The notes below the pieces were generated by a model that worked only from the letters and a program-made list of their open reading frames with translations, was not told the DNA's origin and did not search any database. Source: Hyaloscypha bicolor E (taxonomy: Eukaryota > Ascomycota > Leotiomycetes > Helotiales > Hyaloscyphaceae). Taken from it: a DNA stretch of 64,000 nt. The stretch's first letter is position 1, and each line of letters opens with the position of its first letter. The stretch spans positions 493,542 to 557,541 of the forward strand of contig NW_020194519.1 of the NCBI RefSeq assembly GCF_002865645.1, read 5' to 3'. This document shows positions 46,364 to 57,422 of this stretch, one piece after another. The translations under genes were made by a program, and so were the position numbers.

Positions 46364-48110
46364 GGGGCGTAAGGGAAAAGGGGTAATGAGGTAATGAGCA
46401 ATGAGAGCCGAACGAACAAGTAGATTGTCCCAAAGCCTTCTCGAACACTGAGCTTGACTGCCAGGATTCGCTCCCCGCTTCGAGGGCGATTATAATATAC
46501 CAGCAAGCTCTTGGACAAAGATACCGCTCATCACATAACAAAAACTCATTCAGAGCTTCATTGCTTACCTGTTAGCATTGATGTTGAGCTCCCGTGAGCT
46601 CAGTGAGAGCACGTCAGAACTTCTTTCCATTCAGCACCACCTCACATCAAGCACGACAATTCGCTCCTCATTTTGCCCTCCCCTGATTTTTTGTATGTGC
46701 GACAGAACCTTAGCAATGAGAAGCGGAGATGTTGAGAGTTTGGCGAAAATCAAGGAAAAGGGTGTAAGGCCAAGCGAGAGCGAGGAGAAAGCGAATTGAA
46801 TCGATAACCAAGGCGCGAATTTTCAAAAGTGAGACGAATCAAAACAAACCTGCGATGTGCAACAAAAATTGCAGAGACAAGACAGTGGGGTGAATTTACG
46901 GTCTTCGCAGGCTCTTAGCTAGCTTGGCTAGAGCCAGCGAGAAAGGGAGACTTTATGATTAGCGAGGACGCCGACCCTGATGCGAAGGCGACGCGAAGAA
47001 GAGCAATGTAAACAAATGTGCGATGTGAAACAAAAGTACGGCACGGACTGGACTGTGATATTCACTTGCGGAAAGCAGGTAGTTGAAAAAGTGAATTCGG
47101 TAAGTCGAGCAACTGGAGAGTTTGGACCCCTATATCCAATTTTCCCACTAGCACTCTGCCTTTGTCTACTTTATTCCATATCCGGTAAGAACATTTCGCA
47201 ATTAGTATATAACGATTTTCAGTTCGAAAAATGGAGTTTGATTTGACCTCTTATGGATAAGCGAGCGGTTACTCGTAAACTCTCTGCAATATAAACCTGA
47301 TCTAGAAAAGCCCAAATGGGATGGTATTAAAAAAGGCTAGGGTACTTCTTATAGCAAGTATACTGTTTAATCTAAGCGACTGGTAGTTAACTCGGTGTTG
47401 CTGTTATTCATTATTACATCCGATTCATCAAGAAAGTCCCAGAAAAGTCCGAATACAAATTGCAAGCAGAATCTCCTATATTCAAAGATTTCTGGTAAGA
47501 ATAATAGCTAAGGCCAGGTAGCGTAATTGGGGAGTAAATAAATATACACAACTCTCTATTATTATAAGGACTTCCCTGCGAAATCTTGGGTGTTTTTCTT
47601 GCAGAAAGGGTATTTTAACTGCTTACTGGTTCGCCCTTTTATCTTCACCCATTTCATTTGATTAGCGATGTGAGCAGTTATCGATGCATAGTTTATATTA
47701 TTACTCACTTGGCTTTTAGGTATGGTCTGAGGCAGTCTCTAAGTATTGAACGAAATCTCAAAGCAATGCTTTACTTAAATTGCCAAGAAAGCAACCAAGA
47801 AGGCTAATGAGGAAAGAACGGCAATAGCAGATATTTAATAATAATTAAATGCAATGCTTATTTCAATCTCTTATTGCTAATTCTTTCCATTGAACTAGAA
47901 GTAGACCAGCCTAAATATTTAGTCCTTTCGGAGTTTGAGCTTCTGTTAAATCCTCTCCTGCTGCCACCTTGCACTTCTCTTCGATAACTAGGACTTTTTG
48001 TAGGTTTTAACCCTAATTAATCGAGATGCTTCGCGTTAAGAGGGGTGCTTACCTAGAGGTAGGTACCAGTAAGTTGGTATAAAGCAGGCTCGTCCCAGAA
48101 CACCTTCGAC
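46364..48110. other. Intergenic region, no supported gene
   Basis: About 1.7 kb. From about 47.2 kb AT content rises towards the non-LTR fragment. Scattered short frames only (for example 46980-47246). Possibly old repeat sequence; no recognisable domain. Confidence 0.4.
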
Positions 48111-48660
48111 TCCTTTCGCGAGAATGCAAGGGTATGGCCAAACTGCACTCGTTTACCTCACACGAAGCCTGGCCCTACGAGTCCGCTGGGTTCCTGGGCA
48201 CGTTAGTGTCTTAGGAAACGAAACGGCAGACAAGGCGGCAAAAGAAGGCGTAGCTCTTTCCTATCCCACAAATGCAGTTTAGACGGAAACTACACGAGCT
48301 CCAGCTAGCAAGACTAGTTCTCCTTGGATGTATTCTGGCAGCCCGAACACAGCACGGGGACTTTGCGGCCTATTACGAACGATTTGGCCGGAAAGACGCC
48401 CGCCTATACTGCTCTTGTCACAGACGCAAGACTCCATTGCACTTTTACTTTTGTAGTATAGGTAAGAGCAAGAAATAATTCCCAGAAGAACCTGCATCTA
48501 AGGTCATTCCAAGGCTCTTAGGCACCCCCCAGGGAGCAGGGGAACTAACAAGCTGGCTAGTGATACAAGATTTTACTAGAATATCTGCCCTTGGTCTATA
48601 GCCTCTTAAGCTATAAAACCATCTCTTCCTCCTTTGTATTTTCTCTTATATATAACCCAA
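48111..48660 (+). pseudogene. Non-LTR (Tad-like LINE) retrotransposon ORF2 3' fragment
   Basis: The fragment starts in an RNase H-like piece, RWVPGHVSVLGNETADKAAKEG around 48.18-48.25 kb. The C-terminal Cys/His motif follows at about 48.34-48.46 kb (RTQHGDFAAYYERFGRKDARLYC, then CSCHRRKTPLHFYFC), and LGTPQGAGELTSWL comes near 48.51-48.56 kb. This series is usual at the end of Tad-clade ORF2. The frame is interrupted by stops and a shift, but sequence composition is normal, so it is not RIP-mutated. The upstream reverse transcriptase is missing, the usual 5' truncation. Confidence 0.72.
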
Positions 48661-49626
48661 TTACTCTTTTAGGGCGGCAGTAGTGGCAAGGTACAGAAGG
48701 AGAGAGAGCGAGGTTATAGAGTAGGGGGATCTATTTGTATTAGGGAGAATAGAAACAAAACACTCATACACGAGGCCTGTTACAAGTGGAGGCAATAATA
48801 TGAATCCTGCCAAAGCCACAGAACTCACTGTAAACTCGTAGACTAGATAGATACCCAGAGGCCTTTCTCCCCTGGCATCTTTTGCCCCTTCGGGGCTTGA
48901 GGCACCAAACCCTCACGGGCTAAGTGCCGCCCAGACACTAAATATAACAGACGGATAGACAGACAGGTGCCGGTAAGTAAGTAGCTTCTCGTATAATATT
49001 ATAAGCACCTAGTTAGTTAATTAATATAAAATAAATTAATTCAATACCTCGTTTCTCTATATAAAAAAGAATCTGGAACTATTTTTTACTAACAAAAGAA
49101 CCCAAATTAATAGTTTATAGTTTAAGTTTCGCTCTTTTTAGTTCCTTATATATTTCTATTTTATAGCTTTAGAATTATATTTGAATTTCCCAAGTATTCG
49201 TGTTTTGATTCCCCTTGTTATAAAATATTTGCTTAATAAACGGGCACGATTTAATAAGCGTAATAAAGCTGCGTTTTGCAGAAATTATATTACTAATTTA
49301 ATATACTTATATTTATAAAGATTGCGATATAAAGTATTAGAAATGCAAGGTATTTTAACTCTTAGTAATTTATAAGAAACAAATTTTAGGCAAGAGTTTA
49401 CTATAAGCCCTTATAACTCTAAGCAGTACTCTCTAAATTAATATATGGAAGTATTATAAAATATTTGCCGGAAATAAGTAAATTTCCTAGGGTTATATTA
49501 TTATTAGTAAAGCAATTATAATACTTAGATATTAAACAAGTAATTATTATAGGCCGTATTAGTAATAACTTCCTTATAAGTATAAGAGACAATTCCTAAA
49601 ATAGTATAGCAGACCTTATTAAAGAT
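48661..49626. other. AT-rich stretch between the LINE fragment and the copia element
   Basis: Likely the LINE 3' region (to about 48.99 kb) followed by AT-rich old repeat sequence. No gene. Its last five bases (49622-49626, AAGAT) are the left target-site duplication of the copia element. Confidence 0.45.
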
Positions 49627-49797
49627 TGTCGCAGTGAGAATCACTGAATTGGGGCTAGCGCGATCGCTCTGCTTAGTCAGGATCTGTGCACTTACTTCCT
49701 AAAGCTTCATACTTTACTCAAGCTCTTTTCTAGCTAGTTCAATAAACTCTTTTACTATCTAATACAACTCCCTACTCTGCGATCTTTACATATATTA
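49627..49797 (+). repeat. 5' LTR of copia element (171 bp)
   Basis: Begins TGTCGCAGTGAG and ends near TATATTA. Differs from the 3' LTR by C-to-T/G-to-A changes mainly in the latter; the less mutated third LTR at 63298-63468 confirms both ends. Confidence 0.88.
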
Positions 49798-49811
49798 GTT
49801 ATGAGCCCGGC
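49798..49811 (+). promoter_or_regulatory. Primer-binding site, initiator tRNA-Met half-molecule type
   Basis: GTTATGAGCCCGGC directly after the LTR is complementary to the anticodon arm of eukaryotic initiator tRNA-Met (GGGCTCATAAC). Copia-type elements prime from the cleaved half of this tRNA. The match is from memory of the tRNA sequence. Confidence 0.6.
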
Positions 49812-49939
49812 CTCGCACTAATAAGCTTCCCAATTAGTATGCCGCAGAGAGTATTCAAGAGCTCATTTAATTCATTCTTCGAAAATCATACTTCAGTTCA
49901 TATTTCCGATATTAACCAATTAACAGAAACCATTCCCAT

Positions 49940-52900
49940 AGTTCCTATAGTTTCCAAAGCTCAATCGCAATCATATCAGAAGCTATAGTAAAGATTATTA
50001 TCCTAAAGGACCGCAGTTCCTGGGCGGACTGGTTCGATACTCTCCGTAGAGTAGCAGGTAATAAGGGCATCTGGGATGAGATTAACCTATTTAATAATAA
50101 AGCAATTAAAACGAACATGGCAGCTCCTTCCAGACCTCCCCTTATAATTAACAAGCTTATACTAAAGAAAACAGAGGATTACTATACCAGATACCAAGTT
50201 AATATGGAAAATTGGAACAAAGATACTTAATCTATAGTTAAGAAAGAATCAAAACTAGTATCTCCATAGCCTATAACGTTCGGGGACGTCAGAGATTACT
50301 ATTTGGTACTCTTACGGGACTATAAGATTAAGAAACTGGACTAGACAAACAAGCTAGTATACTACTATATAATTAGGCAGTGGCTCCGTTAAATAGTTAA
50401 TATAGAGATCCTTACGAACTCTATATTAGGCCTCAAAGAGAGTAAGCAGAGCTCTATTTACAAGGTTCTTAAAGCTTTATTAACGAAATACGGTTCTATA
50501 GATATAGTACAAATTACTACCGCTCGGAGAGTATATAACTCGGTCCTACTATAAGTAAGCAAAGGAAGAGTAAGCCCAAAGCACTGGTTTACTAATTAGG
50601 AGAAGATACTTAATAGAGCCAGAGCTCTCAAAATCGCCAAAATCAAAGGTACTCTAGTAGTAATCGAGTTCTTAATAGCCCTCTAGCGGAAACTCGTACT
50701 AACCTGGGCAACAGAATAGCTTAGTAATCTATATAGTAAAAACGAACTGGGGCTTCTAATCCTTATACTCGAATAGTACGGCCAGGTATTTAATCGGATT
50801 ATTTTGGAAAATTAGAATACCAAGTACTCAGGAGCTCCTGTAATCTTTATAATATTCGGAAATCGAACTAGTAAAGGATTGGATGGCAAACCCGATTCAG
50901 ATAAGTATAAGTACTATAAGTACCCTTATAAGGATTCCAAAATATATAAGTATAAGTAGGATTTACTTAGCTATACTACTATGGAAATTACGATTACCGG
51001 ATCAAGTAAAACTTGAATAAAATTTAAGCCTAATAAGGAATAGATCGGAAAAATCCGGGAAAGAATCTTAATCAAGTATTAGAAAAATCTGAAACCTTAG
51101 CTAGAAGAGAAATACGGTATGAAAATTACTAGTAGACAAGCTATAGAAAAGCTAATATCCGGTACTAGTTCCAAAAAGGAGCCCAAAATATCCGGAATCC
51201 AATTTCCTGAGAACTTTAATATTATTCTAGTAGATCCTATATTTATAATCCAGAGCCCAGGTTAGGGGATCTATATAATACTCGATTTCTTAAGATATCC
51301 GCTCTCTTAGAGTACCTTACTAGATAACTGCGGTACTATATACCTGGTTAATAGTAAGGATCTAATTAATTCTAGTACTTTTATTAAGGCAAAAATTAAT
51401 AATTATATAGAAGTAGGAATAACTAGTCTTCTAATTATTAGATATAGTACTTGTATAATTAAAAACGTAGTTAATAGACCCGTAGGACCGTATACCAAAG
51501 ATCTAATTCTTTATAATATTATAGTTATTAAAGGATTCTATATAAATATTATTTCCGAAGCTTGCCTGGCAGAAAAGAAAGCTTAGTATTATAAATATAA
51601 TCTTATAGTCAGATTAGGAGATTATAAAGAGAATATAGTATTAATATAATTAAAGTATAGGTTTAATTTAGTTTTCCTTGAATATAAGCCGCTTTTTACT
51701 TATTCTAATATTCTATTCGAAATTCCTACTAGTACTAGTGGTATATTTATATTTCTAATACTCGAATATTTAATTAGAGCTCGGTATAAGAGATTAAGGG
51801 AGTATCTCAAGCCGAGAAGTAATTCAGAAGAAAAATAGTATATAAGAGCAGGGCATTTAGCCTATAAAGTTCTATAAAAGCTTATTAATTATATATATAA
51901 TATAAAAATTAATAGACTAATAAGGATTATATACGAATTTTGTATTTAGGTATATACTAGGTAAGTAATCTCGTATAGGCTAACTAAGAGAAAGTCTATT
52001 TAACTATTTTGGAGGATCTTATGGGACTTATTTAATTACCCAAATAGCTATAATAATTTGAGCTAGATTCTAATAATTAAAGATGAATTTAGTAGAAAGC
52101 TCTTTGGATATCTTCTATAGAGTAAAGGAGGTTTAGTAGTATTTAATATAATTAGGGATTTTGAATAGTAGGTATATAAGTAATATAATCTTTCAATTAT
52201 TTATATTAAATATAATTAGGAGAAAGTAGTTATTCCAATCTAAGGAATATTAGCCTATTAGATCTGGGTAAAGGAAGAAGGTATTAAAATCGAGCTTTTT
52301 CTTTTATATATATATAAGCCAAATAGTAGTACTAAGTAAATAGGGTAAGAGATTATAAATAAGGCTATTATAATATACTTAATAGCTAATTTACCTGAAA
52401 AGCTATAGCCAGAGAGCTCTATAGCCGCAATCTACCTATATAATCGGAGCCCTTTATATATAAATTATTAGAGAATACCAAATAAAGTATTTGATTTGTA
52501 ATTCTGTAATTATTTCCGTTAGTATAACCCAGAGCTTATAGCTCGAATAATAGTCGATTTCAGGCCTAATTGGAATAGGATCTATATATACGGTTCTAGG
52601 GTATATCTAATAATTAAGGACTGTAAAATAGGATAAAATAAGAGAGTATTTAAGGTTATACTATACGGGTATATCAGATATTTAGTTAGATATATTATAT
52701 CTAATATTTATAAAATCTGGGTCCCTGTATTTAATAAAGTAATTATTATATATAATATTATATTTAATGAGAATATACTCTATAAAAAGGATCGTGAATA
52801 TACTAAAGGCTATAGTATAGAGATTATAAAGGATATAGTAGAACTATTCCTAGAGAATGAGATTCAGGATATTGAATTAATTTTTGAGAATAAGGGATTA

Positions 52901-55320
52901 TAATATAATAGCTTATTAGAGTAAATAGAAAATAAGCCTAAACTAGGAGATAATAAGCAAATGAACTAATAATTAGAAGAGCCTATAAGTATACTAATTA
53001 GTTATAACTTGGGAATAGGGAGCTCTATAGCCTTACTAGGAATAGAACTTATAACTTTATAAAGTATTCTAGAGCCAGAAAGTATACTAGAGTCTAGGAG
53101 TAGTGGAAATAAAGGTACTAAGCTCTTAAGAAGGCTTAGTACTATAGAGAGAGATATAATAGAGTATACCGGAACCGTTAGGGAAGTATACTAAATTAAT
53201 AAAAGTAGGAAAGGATCTTTTTAGGACTAGTAATAAGGTCTACTAATAGCTCCTATAAGCAAAGCAGGAAGCTTACCTATAGAACGAGTAGATAGCTTAA
53301 TAGAAATAGGAGGATCCTCTATGGAAAGAGTAAATAGCTTAGCTAAAGTAGAAGATTAAATAGTAAAACTAAAGAGAAAATAGATAAAGAAGCCAATTAT
53401 TAGAACTAGAGAAGGGCTAATCCAAATGCACTTATATAAGGGAAATGATTAGGACAGAGATCCAGATAAAGCTAGTAGTAGTATAATTACTATGGTAAGT
53501 ATACTACTATAAATAATAAATAAATCAAATTAGATTAACTACTTAGAGTCTCTTTTAGGGTCTCTCTGGCCTGATTAGCTAGAGAATTATAAGAAGGAAT
53601 TTAATTATAAGACTATATATACTATAATTACGGTAGTAGTTTAATTAAGAATATACCTAGAGTAAAGTATTCCGGGTAGTATAATAATAAGAAAAATTTA
53701 TATTAATAATCTTCTAAAGGCTCTAAAGATATAAAATAATCTGGAAAAGTATCTAGCTAGGGAATATTTTAAATCGGATACTAAACTAGAGATTAATAAC
53801 TTTAAAGCTCGAAATTACTAGAGAATTATTTCTAGTAATAAAGCAAGTATACTTCCGATTTCTTTAAAATAGATATTTATATATAAAATCGATTCTAATA
53901 AATATATTACTCGGTATTACTTAAGGCTAGTAGTTTATAGAGATTTCCAAAAGGAGATATTATTCCTATTTATATATGCCGCTATATTTGTAGTAAGGTC
54001 TTTTCGAGTAGCTAGTATAATTGCGGCTTATTTTGATCTGGAAATAAAGTAATTTAATATTATAAATGCATTTATTAATACGGAAAGAGATTCTAATAGG
54101 CCTATAGTAGTATATAAGCTACTAGACGGTTTTAAGGTGCCAGGATATATAGTAGAGGTAGATTGAGCTCTATATAAGCTATAAGACTTTCCTGCTCTAT
54201 AGTATAAGTACTAGATAGATACTCTCAAGAGAATTAGACTCTCTAGACTTAATAAAGAACCCTGTATTTATATAAATACAGATTATAAGGTCTTTATTAT
54301 ATTCTATATAGATGACTTTTAAGTACTTTATTATAAGGATAACAAAGCATATATTTAATTAATTATTACTCAGATTAAGATAGTTTATAAGCTTTATAAT
54401 ATACGGGATATAAAGTAGTTCCTAGGGATTCATATAATTAGAGATTAGAAGACTAAAAAGCTCTGGCTAGTTTATAATATCTATATTAAGAAGATTACTA
54501 AGAAGTTCAGGGTAATAGATAGGAAGTGCCCTAGTATTCTATTACCTGGAATTAATCTTCGGAAATATAGTAGTTAAGCTTATCTATATTAAATTAAGGT
54601 ATATTAGGAGAAGGTTAGATTACTACTTTATACTATAATTATAATTAGGCCGGATATAGCTTTTGCTATTTTAGTACTCTTTTAGTTCTTAATAAATCTT
54701 ACTCTAGAATACTTTATAGCTATAGATTAGGCTCTCTAATACCTGTTTGGAATCCGGTTTCTAGCAATTTAGTATAATAGGAAATACAGAGAAATATAGC
54801 TATAGATTATATTTAATACTTTATATATAAATAACCTGGATATATAATAATCGAGCTATAGGTATATGATTTCCTTATTTAGAGGTTTAATATTATGGAA
54901 AGCTGCTTAATAGAGTTCTATAACTATTTCTTTAACCGAATCAGAAATATATAGAGTTGCTTATATAGCAAGGGAGACTATAGCTCTCTAGAGGCTATTT
55001 AGGGATCTAAGCTTAGATCTTGGAGAGCTCTAGACTATATTCTATAATAATAAGTAGACTATTTAACTAATTATTAGAGAGAATAAAAGAATTACTATAA
55101 AGTTCTATTATATTAATATCCAGAATATATAGCTATATTAAAAATATAGTAAAGACATATTTCAAGTTATATATCTTTAAATGAGTAGTATACCTATAGA
55201 TAGACTTATGAAAAATCTATTCCGATTTAAATTCGAGAACTTTAGAGCTTTATTAAATCTTTAGGATATTAGAGTAAAGATTAAAATAATTAAATAATAT
55301 AAAAAAAGGCTTTTATTTAT
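49940..55320 (+). pseudogene. Gag-pol remnant of the copia element
   Basis: Gag-like frame at about 49.95-51.1 kb (WADWFDTLRRVAGNKG near 50.02-50.07 kb; only lightly damaged). Integrase-like sequence at about 51.9-52.5 kb. Reverse transcriptase at about 53.9-54.6 kb (IINAFINTERDS, DGFKVPGYIVEVD, FIIFYIDDF, FLGIHI). RNase H at about 54.9-55.3 kb (LTESEIYRVAYIARETIALQ and MSSIPIDRLMKNLF). The frame is closed by many TAG/TAA codons at Gln or Trp positions, the RIP pattern. Confidence 0.8.
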
Positions 55321-55379
55321 ATCTTTTATTTATAAAATCTATTAAAATAATAAAGTTTGAGAGCTAATAATAGGAGATC

Positions 55380-56413
55380 TAAAGGCACTTTACTATAGTA
55401 TTAATAAGCTTATATAGAAGGCCCTTTACCTAATTAGACTATTCTTTATTCCTCTTAATAGCCTTTTAAACTTTAGTAGAAGAGCTCTTACTACTATTCT
55501 CTTTATTAGATTCGGTAATCTCAAGTATAGTATAAATAAAGTATCTAAGAATAGATAAATGCTTTAAAATAGTCAGAATCTATAAAAGAGAATTAAGAAA
55601 AGAGAGCTTACGGTATCTTTAGTAATTAGAAGTTCTATAAGAAAGAGCTATATAATAGGGATATAAGAGATCGGAATAGCTAAATAAGAATAACTAGAAG
55701 TATATTTCTAGTAATAAGAACCTTGGCTAATAGTATTATAGTAAGAACTATTACTCTTGCCTTTTAGAGCGGATAAGACTATATTAAGTCAAAACGAGCT
55801 TTGGAATAGTATAGAGAACTTATAATAACCCATATAAGGGATCTCTCTGAGACTAGTATAAATAGGACAAGGAGTATAAGGCTTTGGTATAGACTTCTTT
55901 ACCTTTAGTAGAGGGGTACTAGGAGTATTAGAAGATACTATAGGGATCTAAACCTTAATACTCTATTAAAAGTGAGCTTTATATTAATAGTCAAGAGCTA
56001 TACTTATAGCGGACTTGCAAGCTACTTAATACTATCCAAAGTTAGTAAAAGGTAAAGCAAGAATATATTTTGGGTTAAAAATACCTTGGATTTATAAGCC
56101 GGAATCGACTTAATAGTAGTACAAGAAGAGGTAGAAGCTATATTTGCAATAATCGGAAGCTTGGGAAGAGATCTCTGGAAGGATATTAAAAAAGAGTATT
56201 TAATTAGAGGCTCTGGAGTTAGTAAAAAGGGGAGGTTTATATAGAGATCCCCTGGAATTTAGTAATCTGGGAAAATAATATATATTAAGCCTATTTGGAT
56301 CGGAATATTAATACGGCTTTATAAAACCCATATATCGGACGAATTTCGCTATTTCAAAGCTCTCTAATTAGGCAAAATAGGTAGAATACGGTATTATACC
56401 TTCCTGGGGGGTA
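55380..56413 (+). pseudogene. Extra coding-like stretch between RNase H and 3' LTR of the copia element
   Basis: About 1 kb lies between the end of RNase H and the LTR, where copia elements normally have little sequence. From 56009 one frame reads on to the LTR with every interruption being TAA or TAG, as expected from mutated Gln codons; legible pieces include KGKARIYFGLKIPWIYKPEST, SEAWEEISGRILKKS and LEALELVKRGGLYRDPLEF. Not recognised. The inverted copy at 63469-64000 carries the same sequence. Confidence 0.5.
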
Positions 56414-56584
56414 TATTATAGTAAGAATTACTAAATTAGGGCTAGCGTAATTGCTCTGCTTAGTCAGGATCTGTATACTTACTTCCTGAAGCTTTATACT
56501 TTACTCAAGCTCTTTTCTAGCTAGTTTAATAAACTCTTTTACTATCTAATGCAACTCCCTACTCTGTGATCTTTACGTGTATTA
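56414..56584 (+). repeat. 3' LTR of copia element (171 bp)
   Basis: Same length as the 5' LTR, starting TATTATAGTAAG (mutated TGTCGCAGTGAG). Preceded by the polypurine tract and followed by the AAGAT target duplication. Confidence 0.88.
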
Positions 56585-56662
56585 AAGATATATAAGCTAC
56601 TTTAATAAGAAGGGCCTGGAAATATAGGGCCTTATAGCGAGTTTGCTATTTTAATCTATACC

Positions 56663-57405
56663 CAGTATGGGAAATGAGTAGAGTAGAGTAGAGTAGTAGG
56701 CCTTACTCATATTCTACTCAAATAAATTTCTTACTATTTATACTCTACTCAATACTCTACTTAACTATTCTAGAATATTCTAGAGTAGTTGAGTAGTATA
56801 TATGTGGTACTATACGTGATATTACACGTGATATGCTAGCCTAATTAGATAAGGCTCCGGGGTGGCCCGAGTCTAGCGCTACTGTACTGCCTAATTAAGT
56901 AGTAGTAAGGCTTGGTTAGTAAGATAGAATCTTAATATATTCTTAGGCTTCCTTAGCTATTAAGGGCAAACTCTTCTCTCAAGGTACTCTTATTATTTAA
57001 ATTATATAATAGACTTAATAAGAGTACTATTAAGATAATATCTTACTTAAAAAGCTGGGGGTTATTTAAAGACGAATTAGAAGAAGTAAAAAGAGAAGAA
57101 AAAAAGCAGGAAAAGAAAGATTTTAAAGAGGGAAATCTTGTTTTTATAGAAGAAAGGTGGTATTTAAGTAGCCTTATATAAGCTCTAGCTTAAATTATAT
57201 AATACTACTTAATATATACCTTATTTATTTATTAATAATTAAATAAATATTGATTTATTATATTTACGTGACTTGTATATAACTACTCTTGAGTTACTCT
57301 AGAGTAGTACTCTACTCTACTCTACTCAAGTACCATATTATGCTACTCAAACTCTACTCTACTCTAGAGCAGCTTGAGTAGCTTGAGTAGTTTTTGCCCA
57401 TACTG
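56663..57405. mobile_element. Non-autonomous hAT element (743 bp)
   Basis: The inverted ends CAGTATGGGAAA / TTTTTGCCCATACTG are flanked by a perfect 8-bp target duplication TCTATACC (56655-56662 and 57406-57413), the hAT hallmark. Both ends carry clusters of GAGTAG/CTACTC motifs, like the subterminal transposase-binding repeats of hAT elements. The interior is AT-rich with no transposase. It sits 17 bp beyond the stop codon of the DUF3176 gene. Confidence 0.88.
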
Positions 57406-57422
57406 TCTATACCCTAGAGGGT

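Larger units (their letters stand above)
49627..56584 (+). mobile_element. Ty1/copia retrotransposon, complete, RIP-mutated
   Basis: Two LTRs of exactly 171 bp (49627-49797, 56414-56584) flank the interior, and the 5-bp duplication AAGAT lies at 49622-49626 and 56585-56589. The order gag, integrase, reverse transcriptase, RNase H on the plus strand is the copia order. A primer-binding site follows the 5' LTR and a G-run polypurine tract (56406-56411) precedes the 3' LTR. Stops are almost all CAA/CAG/TGG to TAA/TAG/TGA changes. Inactive. Confidence 0.9.
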
